DNA of 64,000 bases from Actinomycetes bacterium (GTDB taxonomy: Bacteria > Actinomycetota > Acidimicrobiia > Acidimicrobiales > Palsa-688). The stretch lies in contig JAKBBA010000009.1 of the NCBI GenBank assembly GCA_021808665.1, positions 1 through 64,000 of the forward strand, written 5' to 3'. The first letter of the stretch is position 1. Each line of letters begins with the position of its first letter. Below the pieces are notes generated by a model, which saw only the letters and a program-made list of their open reading frames with translations, searched no databases and was not told the DNA's origin. A program made the position numbers and the translations under genes. This document shows, piece after piece, positions 18,367 through 27,294 of the stretch.

Positions 18367-18966
18367 GTGGCGTCGGGGCAGAGTCGGAAAGTACCGCGTT
18401 TTCGTGACCGTCGATTCGACATGGTGGTAGTCGCGTTCTTCTGCGTCAACCTGTTCTTCATCACCTACTTCGTCGACATCGAACAGCTGACGGTAGCCAA
18501 CCCTTACCACTTCAGGTACCCGCTGTGGCCGCCGCCTTTCTTCGTGAACTTGGTCCACTCCTACGGCCGTCGCTACGACCCGCTGCTCATGGCACGTCCA
18601 CCTTTCTGGAAGATGCTCATCTGGATTGACGCCGTCGGCTTCGGTCCTTTCTACGCAACGGCTATCTACGCTTTCGTCCGGGGCAGGGAATGGATCAGGC
18701 TGCCGGCGGTGTTCTGGGCGGGGATGATGACCACCGACGTCTTGGTCATCTTGTCCCAGGAGCTGTACGGCGCCTACAAGTCGCCGGACTTCCCGGTCGT
18801 AGCGGCGCTGAACTTCCCGTGGTTAGCGCTTCCGGTGGTCGTCGCTATCCGTATGGTCGCCCGCCCCAACCCCTTCAGCGTCGAGGCCGCGGCCACAGGC
18901 GAGGTCCCAGCGCCGGCGTTCGGCGTCCAGCCCGATGCGGCGGTCCTCGGCGAGGTGGAGCCGTGA
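18367..18966 (+). CDS. EXPERA-domain membrane protein (emopamil-binding/TMEM97-like)
   Basis: A 199-residue, four-helix membrane protein. Seen: VDIEQLTVANPYHFRYPLWPP after the first hydrophobic segment, SYGRRYDPLLMARPPFWKML, then IWIDAVGFGPFYATAIYAF and ILSQELYGAYKSPDFP. Acidic residues within membrane segments and this spacing are what is seen in the EXPERA fold (sterol isomerase EBP, TMEM97, DUF2781). GTG at 18367 or ATG at 18421 could start it. Its stop overlaps the SDR gene start (GTGA). In eukaryotes the fold binds sterols or does sterol isomerisation; a lipid or steroid role here is inference supported by the SDR and CoA transferase beside it. Confidence 0.7.
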   Translation: MASGQSRKVPRFRDRRFDMVVVAFFCVNLFFITYFVDIEQLTVANPYHFRYPLWPPPFFVNLVHSYGRRYDPLLMARPPFWKMLIWIDAVGFGPFYATAIYAFVRGREWIRLPAVFWAGMMTTDVLVILSQELYGAYKSPDFPVVAALNFPWLALPVVVAIRMVARPNPFSVEAAATGEVPAPAFGVQPDAAVLGEVEP

Positions 18967-19847
18967 GGCTCCTGCGCGCCTCTAGGAGTGTGTCAGCGCC
19001 GCCCGACCTTAGGGGGCGCTACGGGCCGGCAGCGCTCGTAGTCGGAGCGTCCGTGGGGTTGGGCGCGGCGTGGGCGGAGGCGCTCGCCTCTCGGCGCCTC
19101 GACCTCATCCTCGTCGCTAGACGAGCCGAGGTCCTAGCCGACACCTCCGCTCGCCTCGCACGAACTTACGGCGTGAAGGTGCAAGCCCTGCCAGGGGACC
19201 TCGCCGACCCGTCGTGGCTGGCGGACATCGAGGATCGGGCAGGAGGCGGTGATGTCGGCTTTGCCGTCGTCAACGCAGCGGCAGCGCCGAGCGGGCCGTT
19301 CGTCGCGTCGAGCCTCGACACGCTTGAGCAGACGGTAGCGGTCAACTGCCTAGGATCCCTCCGGGTCGCCCGCTCGGTACTCCCGGAGATGGCCGAGCGT
19401 GGAAGGGGAGGGCTCGTGTTCATGAGCTCGCTCGCCGGGATGCAGGGAAGCCCTGGTCTTGCCGCTTACGCCGCTACCAAAGCCTACCTTCGGGTGCTTG
19501 CGGAAGGCCTTTGGTATGAGATGCGACCGTCGGGCGTCGACGTCTTGGCGTGCGTGGCCGGAGCCGTCGACACGCCCGGGTACTCTGCGAGCGCTGCCGC
19601 ACGCGCTCCAGGCACGATGAGCCCCGCAGCGGTGGTCGAGGCGACTCTGGCGGCGCTCGGGAGGCGGCCGGTGGTGGTGCCCGGGATGGTCAACGCCGTC
19701 GCTTCTACTGTGATGCTCCGCCTCCTGCCAAGGGCGGCTGGAGTCGAGGTGATGGCGAAGGCCAACAAGGCTGCGGGCCTGGCCGGGCTCGATAGCGCGC
19801 TGGAATGGCACAGGCGGGCTTCCGGGAGGCGGCGTCGGGCGGGGTAG
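18963..19847 (+). CDS. Short-chain dehydrogenase/reductase
   Basis: A 294-residue classical SDR. Seen: the cofactor motif GASVGLG (28-34), a catalytic tetrad Asn128, Ser155/156 in FMSSLAG, Tyr169 and Lys173 in AYAATKAYL, and VNAAAAPSG for cofactor stability. It should oxidise an alcohol or reduce a ketone. GTG start overlaps the EXPERA stop, so the two proteins are co-made, perhaps acting on one lipid substrate. Specificity unknown. Confidence 0.87.
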   Translation: MRLLRASRSVSAPPDLRGRYGPAALVVGASVGLGAAWAEALASRRLDLILVARRAEVLADTSARLARTYGVKVQALPGDLADPSWLADIEDRAGGGDVGFAVVNAAAAPSGPFVASSLDTLEQTVAVNCLGSLRVARSVLPEMAERGRGGLVFMSSLAGMQGSPGLAAYAATKAYLRVLAEGLWYEMRPSGVDVLACVAGAVDTPGYSASAAARAPGTMSPAAVVEATLAALGRRPVVVPGMVNAVASTVMLRLLPRAAGVEVMAKANKAAGLAGLDSALEWHRRASGRRRRAG

Positions 19848-19949
19848 GATCCGCAAGGCTCGGTGGAGCCGGCCTAGGACAGCCGCCGCCGAACCGAACC
19901 AGCACCGCAGGACCCCACACAGCCACGAGACCTCGCCGAGGCGGACGAA

Positions 19950-20798
19950 ATGACCAGACACATGCCAACCACCGACGACCTTCTCGAACTGCTCGACATA
20001 GAGCTACTGGACAAGGACCTCTACCGGGGTATCAACGAGACGGCAGCGGTGAAGTACCCGGCGCTCTTCGGCGGGCAGGTCGCGGCGCAGGCTCTGCGAG
20101 CCGCCGCCTACAGCGTCCCCGAAGGCCGCCAGCCCAACTCGCTTCACGGGTACTTCCTCCGTCCGGGACGCGTCGACCAGGCCGTCATCTTGAAAGTCGA
20201 CAGGGAACGCGACGGCGGCTCCTTCTCGGCGCGCCACGTCGTGGCCGTCCAAGGCGGGGAAGTGATCTTCTCCATGTCCGCCTCGTTCCAGGTGCCCAGG
20301 CAGGGGCCGCAGTGGTGCCCCCCCGCCGAGCCGGAGTTCCAGCCGGACGAGCTCGACGAGGGCGGCGTCATCGACCGCTTCGACCATACCGTCGACATCA
20401 GAGGCTTCCCCCCGGCAGTGCCGTATGACCCCCAAGATTGGCCAGTACCTGGCCGCATGTGGGTCCGCGCCCGCAAGCAGCTTCCCGACGACGCGACGCT
20501 GCACGCTTGCGCGCTCACCTACATGTCCGACATCGGCTCCGGTTTCGGCGACGGCCAAGCACCCGGACTTCCCAGAGGAGGTCCCAGCATCGACCACGCC
20601 GTTTGGTTCCACGAGCCGCTACGAACCGACGACTGGATCTACATCGGCATGTGGCCTCTAAAAGCCGGGGGTGGCCGCGGTCTTTATTCGGGGATCATGC
20701 AGGACCTAGACGGTCATGTCGGTGCGACGTTCACCCAGGAGATCCTTTTCCGCCGGCCGGAGAGCCCCGTGGCGACCACGGCTCCCTCCTCCAGCTGA
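19950..20798 (+). CDS. tesB: Acyl-CoA thioesterase II
   Basis: A 282-residue double-hotdog thioesterase that hydrolyses acyl-CoA to free acid and CoA. Seen: LFGGQVAAQALRAA (first hotdog helix), SLHGYFLRPG, FSARHVVAVQGG, and in the second half YMSDIGSGF with the catalytic Asp, IDHAVWFHEP, and the C-terminal TFTQEILFR with the catalytic Gln. Length matches TesB. It is on its own, about 100 bp after the SDR. Confidence 0.9.
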   Translation: MTRHMPTTDDLLELLDIELLDKDLYRGINETAAVKYPALFGGQVAAQALRAAAYSVPEGRQPNSLHGYFLRPGRVDQAVILKVDRERDGGSFSARHVVAVQGGEVIFSMSASFQVPRQGPQWCPPAEPEFQPDELDEGGVIDRFDHTVDIRGFPPAVPYDPQDWPVPGRMWVRARKQLPDDATLHACALTYMSDIGSGFGDGQAPGLPRGGPSIDHAVWFHEPLRTDDWIYIGMWPLKAGGGRGLYSGIMQDLDGHVGATFTQEILFRRPESPVATTAPSSS

Positions 20799-20810
20799 AT
20801 CGACTGATCT

Positions 20811-21794
20811 CTAGCTTCGGGGTGTGACCACGACCTTGCCGGTGGCGCGGCGTTGCGCCAGTTCCGACAGTGCGTCGCCAGCCTGTGCGAGGGGGTAGCT
20901 CGCCGAGGTGTGGGGACGGATACGGCCCTCCTGCCACCACCCGACGAGCGTAGCAAGGTTCTCCCTGTTTCGCTGCGGGTAGCGGCCGGCGAATGCCCCC
21001 CAGAAGACGCCGACGATGCTCGCTCCTCTGAGCAGTGCAAGGTTCAGGGGTATCCTCGGTATCTCACCGGCTGCGAAACCGACGACCAGGAACCTGCCGT
21101 CCCAGGCGGTGGAGCGCAGAGCTGGTTCCGAGTAGGGTCCCCCGACCGGGTCGTACACGACGTCGGCGCCTTCGCCGCCGGTGAGAGCGCGTATCGCTTC
21201 TTTTAGGTCCTCCCGGGAGTAGTCGATTGTGTCATCCGCCCCGTGCGCCACGCACAGGGCCAGCTTCTCAGGGCTCGAAGCTGCTGCGATCACTCTGGCT
21301 CCCATCGCCCTACCCAACTCGACCGCTGCGAGGCCGACGCCACCGGCGGCGCCGAGGACCACTAGAGTCTCGCCGGCCGCCAGGTGCGCCCGGTCGGCTA
21401 AAGCGTGGTAGGAGGTTCCGTAGCCGTAGAGGAGGCCGGCGGCGTCATTCGGGTCGGCATCGGCCGGTAAGGCGACCGTGCTGTCCGCCCGGGTAAGCGC
21501 GAGCTCGGCCATCCCGCCTACGCTGCCCGTCGAGCCGAGCACCCGTAACCCAGGAGCGAACCCCTCCACCCCAGGGCCCACCCGCCGCACGATTCCGGCG
21601 ACCTCCCCCCCGGGAACGAAAGGCAGCCCCGGTTTGAACTGGTACATGTCGCGGAGCATCAGCAGGTCAGGGAACGTGACCGAGCAAGCCTCGACCTCGA
21701 CGAGGATCTGCCCTGCTCCCGGGACGGGGTCGTCGACCTCGGAGACCTCTAAGACCTCCGGGCCTCCGTAACGGCGGGCTACGACGGCTCTCAC
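20811..21794 (-). CDS. Zinc-independent quinone oxidoreductase/MDR-family NADPH dehydrogenase
   Basis: A 327-residue medium-chain dehydrogenase of the QOR type. Seen: GroES-like N-domain (VPGAGQILVEVEACSVTFPD, FVPGGEVAGIVRRVGPG), then Rossmann VVLGAAGGVGLAAVELG around 141-157, and SSPEKLALCVAHGAD for NADPH. The zinc-binding Cys cluster of true alcohol dehydrogenases is missing. GTG at 21794 is chosen because a longer frame would run into fbiC. It follows fbiC by 10 bp on the same strand and probably shares its transcript. Confidence 0.87.
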   Translation of the reverse strand: MRAVVARRYGGPEVLEVSEVDDPVPGAGQILVEVEACSVTFPDLLMLRDMYQFKPGLPFVPGGEVAGIVRRVGPGVEGFAPGLRVLGSTGSVGGMAELALTRADSTVALPADADPNDAAGLLYGYGTSYHALADRAHLAAGETLVVLGAAGGVGLAAVELGRAMGARVIAAASSPEKLALCVAHGADDTIDYSREDLKEAIRALTGGEGADVVYDPVGGPYSEPALRSTAWDGRFLVVGFAAGEIPRIPLNLALLRGASIVGVFWGAFAGRYPQRNRENLATLVGWWQEGRIRPHTSASYPLAQAGDALSELAQRRATGKVVVTPRS

Positions 21795-21804
21795 GCTTCG
21801 ATCC

Positions 21805-24138
21805 TCAAGCCGCCGCGACCGGCTGGTAGAACGTGCTTCGCTGCACCAGTCGCCGCCCGAGAGGTTCGACGAGCTCCCTAAAGTCGGCCTCGCCGAGGCA
21901 CTGCCCGTGCGACGCTCCGGCCGCTCGCGAGATGTTCTCGTCGATGAGAGTCCCCCCGAGGTCGTCCACGCCAGCTTGGAGGAGCTGGCGCACACCCGAG
22001 ACGCCCAGCTTCACCCACGAGGCCTGAACGTGGTCGATGAGACCGTGGTAGGCGATGCGGGCTACAGCGTGCATCAGGAGAGTCTCACGCCAGGTGGGCC
22101 CTCTCCTCGATTTGTGCTGGAGGTATATCGGGGCGGCCATGTGGACGAACGGCAGCCCGACGAACTCGGTGAAGCCTTGCGTCTGTTTTTGCAGTTCACG
22201 TGTCACGACGATGTGGCGGGCCCAGTGGCGGGGATTCTCGATCGACCCGAACATTATCGTGATGTTGGAGTGCAACCCCACTGAGTGGGCGCTGCGGTGC
22301 GCCTCCAGCCATTCCTCGGTGCTGATCTTGTCAGGGCATAGCGTCGCCCGGATCGTGTCGTCGAGGATCTCGGCGGCTGTACCGGGAAGCGACTTGAGCC
22401 CCGCTGCTTTCAGCCTGGCCAGGTAGCCGCTGAGAGGCTCTCCGGAGCGGCGAGCGGCTTCGGTTACCTCGAGGGCGCTGAAACCGTGCACGTGGATGTC
22501 CGGAGCGGCAGCCTTAACCGTCCTGGCGACCTCGATGTAATAGTCGCCGTCGAAGTCGGGGTGGATGCCTCCTTGCAAGCAAACTTCCGTCGCGCCCAAC
22601 TGCCACGCCTCGGCGGTGCGCCGTGCTATCTCCTCGAAGTCAAGCAGGTAGGGAGTCCCTCGAAGGTTGAGCGACAGCGGCCCCTTGGAGAAACCGCAGA
22701 AGCGGCATTTGAACGTGCAAATATTCGTGTAGTTAATGTTGCGGTTGGACACCCAGGTGACAGTGTCACCGACGGCTTCCCGGCGCAGCTCGTCGGCCAA
22801 CTCGGCGACAGCGGTCACTTCGGGGCCTCTCGCGGAGAACAGCGTGACGAGCTCACTCTCGCCGGGCTCCTGGCCGGCTCGCACGCCGGCGATAACCTCG
22901 GCAACGGGGCCGCGCAGGACGGCCCGTCCGACTGGGGCAGGCCGTCCCGCGCCCACCAGCACCACCGGGTCGGTGGCGGCACCCGAATACCACTGGGTGG
23001 AACGCCTCCCGACTAGGACGACCTCTGCTCCGTCGCCGATGTTGCGGAACTCGCCGACTTTCTGAGGGAACACGGCGCCGGGGTCGTCCCTGGCGAGGCC
23101 TTCCGCGTCCGAGCGGTCGAGGACGGCGAATCTCATCCCCGGGTCGACCCAGCGGTCCGCTCGGGCGGCGAAAGACGGGTAGATCGTCAACCTCGGCGCC
23201 AGAGTGTGTCCTGCGGCTTCGGTTGCCTCCCGCAGCGTGTCGAGGGATGGCCAGGGTCTCTCGGGGTTGACGAAGTCTGCGGTTACCGGCGACACGCCGC
23301 CCCAGTCGTCGATGCCAGCGGCGAGTAACGCCCCCAAGTCCTCGGAGAGGTTCGGTGGGGCCTGCACGTGGACGTCGCCTGGGAGGATCGTCCTGGTGAG
23401 AGCGACAGCTTCGAGGAACTCCTCGCTCGGGCAAGCGGGGTGGCGGTGCATGGCAGTGCCCTGCTTAGGGAGGAAGTTCTGGACGATCACTTCCTGTACA
23501 TGGCCGTAGGCTGAGTGGCTGGACGCTATCGCCTCAAGTGCGGCGACTCGGTCGGATCGGTCCTCGCCGATACCTACGAGGATCCCGGTGGTGAAAGGTA
23601 TGGACAGGCGCCCTGCTGCGTCTAGGGTTTCCAGGCGACGCTGCGGCGTCTTGTCGGGCGCACCTCGGTGGGCTTCGAGGTCGTCTCGCAGACTTTCGAG
23701 CATCATCCCCTGGCTTGCGGTGACCGGGCGTAGCGCCTCGAGGTCGGCGAAGCTCAAAGCGCCGGCGTTCGCGTGGGGTAACAAGCCGGTCTCGTCTACC
23801 ACTAGACGGCACATCGCAACCAGGTAGTCGACGGTGGAGGCGTACCCGCGCTCGGCCAGCCACGCCCTCGCCTGGGGGTAACGCTCTTCGGGGGCTTCGC
23901 CCAGGGTGAACAGCGCTTCGTGGCAGCCGGCCGAGGCTCCCCTTCGGGCAACGTCGAGCACGGCTTCGGGGCTCATGAAAGGCGACTCGATACGAGCGGG
24001 AGCCTTGGCGAAAGTGCAGTAGCCGCATCGGTCGCGGCAAAGCATCGTCAGAGGGATGAACACCTTGGGGGAGAAAGTGACCCGCGTTCCGTAGGCCTTG
24101 TCCCTGATCGCCCGGGCTTCTTGGAATAGGAGGTCCAT
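21805..24138 (-). CDS. fbiC: FO synthase, fused CofG-CofH
   Basis: A 777-residue two-domain radical SAM enzyme making 7,8-didemethyl-8-hydroxy-5-deazariboflavin (FO), the chromophore of F420, from tyrosine and a ribityl-uracil. Seen: first cluster-binding motif CRDRCGYC (Cys34, 38, 41; CofG half) and a second, CTFKCRFC (CofH half, in the C-terminal 55%), both CxxxCxxC, with CLQGGIHPDFDGDYY typical of CofH. ATG at 24138 is used; the frame upstream overlaps the divergent GH15 leader and lacks homology. The fusion is the actinobacterial form. Cytosolic. Confidence 0.95.
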   Translation of the reverse strand: MDLLFQEARAIRDKAYGTRVTFSPKVFIPLTMLCRDRCGYCTFAKAPARIESPFMSPEAVLDVARRGASAGCHEALFTLGEAPEERYPQARAWLAERGYASTVDYLVAMCRLVVDETGLLPHANAGALSFADLEALRPVTASQGMMLESLRDDLEAHRGAPDKTPQRRLETLDAAGRLSIPFTTGILVGIGEDRSDRVAALEAIASSHSAYGHVQEVIVQNFLPKQGTAMHRHPACPSEEFLEAVALTRTILPGDVHVQAPPNLSEDLGALLAAGIDDWGGVSPVTADFVNPERPWPSLDTLREATEAAGHTLAPRLTIYPSFAARADRWVDPGMRFAVLDRSDAEGLARDDPGAVFPQKVGEFRNIGDGAEVVLVGRRSTQWYSGAATDPVVLVGAGRPAPVGRAVLRGPVAEVIAGVRAGQEPGESELVTLFSARGPEVTAVAELADELRREAVGDTVTWVSNRNINYTNICTFKCRFCGFSKGPLSLNLRGTPYLLDFEEIARRTAEAWQLGATEVCLQGGIHPDFDGDYYIEVARTVKAAAPDIHVHGFSALEVTEAARRSGEPLSGYLARLKAAGLKSLPGTAAEILDDTIRATLCPDKISTEEWLEAHRSAHSVGLHSNITIMFGSIENPRHWARHIVVTRELQKQTQGFTEFVGLPFVHMAAPIYLQHKSRRGPTWRETLLMHAVARIAYHGLIDHVQASWVKLGVSGVRQLLQAGVDDLGGTLIDENISRAAGASHGQCLGEADFRELVEPLGRRLVQRSTFYQPVAAA

Positions 24139-24268
24139 GACGGCCACGCTACTCCCGTACACCCTCTCCGCACGATCCCTGCCGGGCGGCTCCCCGCACC
24201 GCCAGGTCGTATCGTGGTCTGCGAGAGCCGGTGCCGGCACCGGCCCGACATGCACCAGGAGGTATCGG

Positions 24269-26335
24269 ATGTCGTCAGCGGGAACTCCAGCGCAGAGCCC
24301 TAGCGCTTCGCTAGGAGGCGTCTCTGCCAACGTCAGGGCGGCCAACGTCAGGGCGGCCAACCCGAGGGCTGGGGCTTTCCAGGTTGACGCCGCCACGTCA
24401 CCCGTAGGCGGTAGCGGCTTCCCCCCGATCGCCGACTACGCCTTCCTCTCCGACTGCGAGACGAACTGCCTGATCGCTCCGAGCGGAGCGGTCGAGTGGA
24501 TGTGCGTCCCCAGGCCAGACTCGCCGTCGATCTTCGGGTCGATACTCGACCGTGGGGCAGGCAGTTTCCGGGTGGGCCCCTACGACGAGATGGTTCCAGC
24601 CGCCAGGCGTTACCTGCCCGGCAGTTTGATGCTCGAAACCACCTGGCAGACCCGTACAGGTTGGATCGTCGTGCAGGACGCCTTGTGTATGGGCCCTTGG
24701 CACAACGTGTCGGAACGCTCAAGCATCTACCGGCGTTCCCCGACCGACTTCGAAGCCCAGCACTGCCTGCTTCGCACCGTCCGATGTGTCAGCGGGACGG
24801 TAGACCTCTCCGTAACCTGCGACCCGGTGTTCGACTACGGCAAGACCGAGCCCGAGTGGAGCTATGTCGGCTCGGGCTACGGCCATCTCAAAGTCTCCCT
24901 TCCAACCTCGCAAGTCGAGCTTCGCCTGTGCACCGACCTGCGCCCGGGGGTCGAAGGCCGTTCGCTTCGGGCCCGCACTCGCATGGAGGAAGGCGACCAG
25001 CATTTCGTGGCGCTGTACTGGTCTGACGGAGAGCCGTTTGCGAGCTTCGAGGAAGCCGCCGAGCGTATGGGCGCAACGGCCGAGCACTGGAGGCGTTGGA
25101 TAACCCAAGGCGACTTCCCTGACCACCGCTGGCGCGGCTACCTTCAGCGCAGTGCTCTGACGCTCAAGGGACTCACCTACGCTCCGACCGGGGCTTTGCT
25201 CGCCGCAGCGACGACCAGCCTTCCTGAGACGCCGGGAGGCGCTAGGAACTGGGATTACCGCTTCGCCTGGGTTCGCGACTCCACCTTCGCCCTTTGGGGC
25301 TTGTACTCGCTCGGCTTCGACAGGGAAGCAGACGACTTCTACTACTTCCTGTCCGACGTGTGCCGGGATAACCAGGACCTGCAGATCATGTACGGGATCG
25401 GAGGCGAACGGGACCTGACCGAGGTCGAGCTCGACCACCTCTCCGGCTACGAGGATGCCCGCCCTGTCAGGGTGGGCAACGGAGCGTACAACCAGAAGCA
25501 GCACGACATGTGGGGAGCGGTCCTCGACTCGGTGCTACTGCACGCCAGGTCGCGCAGCCGTGTCCACGAATCGATGTGGCCGATGCTCGAAGCTCAGGTG
25601 GAAGCCGCCATAGCAAACTGGAGAGACCCTGACCGGGGCATCTGGGAGGTGCGCGGCGAACCGAAGCATTTCACCACGAGCAAGTTCATGTGCTGGGTAG
25701 CGCTCGACCGAGGAATGCGCCTTGCTGCGCTCTTCGACAAGCTCGACCGGGTCAAACGCTGGCAGCAGATAGCAGACGAGATCCACGCCGACATATGCGC
25801 TAACGGTGTCGACGAGCGTGGCGTGTTCGTGCAGAGCTACGGGTCGAAGAACCTCGACGCGTCCACACTTCTGATGCCACTGCTGCGCTTCTTGCCTCCC
25901 GACGACCCGAGGATACGCGCCACTGTCCTAGCCGTCGCCGACGAGCTCACCGAGCACGGCCTCGTGCTGCGCTACCGGACCGACCAGACCGAGGACGGCC
26001 TGAGCGGAGCGGAAGGCAGTTTCACTATCTGCTCGTTCTGGCTGGTGTCAGCGCTCATCGAGATAGGCGAGCTCGACCGAGGCCGGAAGCTCTGCGAGCG
26101 ATTACTGTCGCTCGGAAGCCCGTTAGAGCTCTACGCCGAGGAGATAGACGTAAATAGCGGACGTCATCTCGGTAACTTCCCCCAGGCCTTCACTCACCTC
26201 GCTTTGATCAACGCTGTCATGCACGTGATCAGAGCCGAACGCGACTCCGCCGGGCTGCCAGCGGGATCGCCGGCAGCCACGGTGGCGCTGTCGGGGCACC
26301 CGCCCGCCGATGAGCCGATGGCCCCGGGGGACTGA
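24269..26335 (+). CDS. Glycoside hydrolase family 15 (glucoamylase/trehalase-like)
   Basis: A 688-residue GH15 enzyme of the mycobacterial-type trehalase/glucodextranase group. Seen: PIADYAFLSDCETNCLIAP and GAVEWMCVPRPDSPSIFG at the start of the N-terminal domain, the (alpha/alpha)6 core motif GARNWDYRFAWVRDSTF, YGIGGERDLTEVELDHLSGY with the acid candidate, and GAEGSFTICSFWLV with the base Glu. The usual YGE after the NQKQHD segment reads MWGA. ATG at 24269 has a perfect AGGAGG six bases upstream. The first 50 residues are a low-complexity leader including NVRAANVRAANPRA. No secretion signal is evident, so alpha-glucoside or trehalose breakdown in the cytosol is likely. Confidence 0.85.
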   Translation: MSSAGTPAQSPSASLGGVSANVRAANVRAANPRAGAFQVDAATSPVGGSGFPPIADYAFLSDCETNCLIAPSGAVEWMCVPRPDSPSIFGSILDRGAGSFRVGPYDEMVPAARRYLPGSLMLETTWQTRTGWIVVQDALCMGPWHNVSERSSIYRRSPTDFEAQHCLLRTVRCVSGTVDLSVTCDPVFDYGKTEPEWSYVGSGYGHLKVSLPTSQVELRLCTDLRPGVEGRSLRARTRMEEGDQHFVALYWSDGEPFASFEEAAERMGATAEHWRRWITQGDFPDHRWRGYLQRSALTLKGLTYAPTGALLAAATTSLPETPGGARNWDYRFAWVRDSTFALWGLYSLGFDREADDFYYFLSDVCRDNQDLQIMYGIGGERDLTEVELDHLSGYEDARPVRVGNGAYNQKQHDMWGAVLDSVLLHARSRSRVHESMWPMLEAQVEAAIANWRDPDRGIWEVRGEPKHFTTSKFMCWVALDRGMRLAALFDKLDRVKRWQQIADEIHADICANGVDERGVFVQSYGSKNLDASTLLMPLLRFLPPDDPRIRATVLAVADELTEHGLVLRYRTDQTEDGLSGAEGSFTICSFWLVSALIEIGELDRGRKLCERLLSLGSPLELYAEEIDVNSGRHLGNFPQAFTHLALINAVMHVIRAERDSAGLPAGSPAATVALSGHPPADEPMAPGD
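24328..24364 (+). repeat. 15-bp tandem repeat in the GH15 leader
   Basis: CAACGTCAGGGCGGC is repeated directly about 2.3 times, encoding NVRAA twice and then NPRA. It falls in the non-conserved leader of the GH15 gene and may vary in copy number without breaking the frame. Confidence 0.7.
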
Positions 26336-26351
26336 TCCCGCCGCTAGCGTA

Positions 26352-26377
26352 AACCCCCGGCGCTCTGTCGGGGGGTT
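26352..26377 (+). terminator. Hairpin after GH15 gene
   Basis: AACCCCC (26352-26358) pairs with GGGGGTT (26371-26377) across a 12-nt loop, 16 bp after the GH15 stop. A short TT-C run follows. Moderate terminator candidate. Confidence 0.45.
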
Positions 26378-26412
26378 CGAAGGGCCCTACTCCGGCGTGC
26401 TAAGACGGTCGA

Positions 26413-27264
26413 GTGCGAATTCTTGTGACCAACGACGACGGGATCGACTCCGAAGGTCTCTCGGTCCTGGCGGAGGCGATGGCCGACCTTGGTGACGTCA
26501 CCGTGGTCGCTCCGGACAAGGAGTACTCGGGTGCTTCGGCCTCGCTAGGAGCGCTGCACCTCCTGAGGCCGGAAGTACACCGCCGCCAGGTGAAAGGCGC
26601 AAGCGAAGCCTGGGCGGTGGAGGGTCCTCCGGCGCTTTGTGTCATGTTTGCAACGCTCGGCGTCTTCGCACACCGCTTCGACATGGTCGTGGCTGGAATC
26701 AACCCGGGGGTGAACGTCGGACGGTCCGTCTACCACTCCGGCACCGTCGGGGCGGCGCTGACCGCTAGGACCCGGGGTCTGCCTGCTATCGCCGTCAGCC
26801 AGGCGGTGGACGGCTTCGGAATAGAAGGTCAGGGCTGGGAGAAGATGCTGACAGATATGAAGTGGGAAACCGCGGCCAAGGTGGCTCTCAGCGTCGCAGG
26901 CGGTCTCGCTGACCTCGGTCAGGCCAGACCGCTACTCGTGAACCTGAACGTCCCGAACGTGGAGATCGGCGACCTGCGAGGATGGGAGCGAACTTCGATA
27001 GGCAGGGTTCCCCCGAGGGTCATATCCGACGCCCACCTCGAGGCGATAGAAGGCCGGGCGGGGGTCTACAAAGTGGTCATGGAGTGGGGAGACACAGTCG
27101 AGCTGCCCGCCGGAACCGACGGCGGTGCCGTCGAGGCCGGCAAGGTGTCGCTGTGCCTGCTAGGCCATCTCAGCGACGTGGACTCCCCGGCGGACCACAG
27201 CGCCGAGCAGAACGCATACCCTGCTCTAGCCGCAGCTCTCGACGGGCTGCTCGGAGCCGGTTAG
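26413..27264 (+). CDS. surE: 5'/3'-nucleotidase SurE
   Basis: A 283-residue SurE-family phosphatase that dephosphorylates nucleoside monophosphates. Seen: the metal-binding start MRILVTNDDGIDSEGL (Asp8, Asp9), DKEYSGASASLG where SurE places a phosphate-binding Ser, and VAGINPGVNVGRSVYHSGTVGAA with the metal-binding Asn. Slightly longer than bacterial SurE (~250). GTG start at 26413. Not in an evident operon. Confidence 0.9.
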   Translation: MRILVTNDDGIDSEGLSVLAEAMADLGDVTVVAPDKEYSGASASLGALHLLRPEVHRRQVKGASEAWAVEGPPALCVMFATLGVFAHRFDMVVAGINPGVNVGRSVYHSGTVGAALTARTRGLPAIAVSQAVDGFGIEGQGWEKMLTDMKWETAAKVALSVAGGLADLGQARPLLVNLNVPNVEIGDLRGWERTSIGRVPPRVISDAHLEAIEGRAGVYKVVMEWGDTVELPAGTDGGAVEAGKVSLCLLGHLSDVDSPADHSAEQNAYPALAAALDGLLGAG

Positions 27265-27294
27265 GACACCGGCGTTCGTCGGGGACCAGGTGCG

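Noticed and set aside
21795..21995. Upstream extension of the quinone oxidoreductase
   Set aside because: Runs antisense-free but over the 3' end of fbiC in another frame; homology begins at the GTG 21794.
24098..24268. Upstream extension of the GH15 frame
   Set aside because: Overlaps the fbiC start and lacks homology; AGGAGG fixes the start at 24269.
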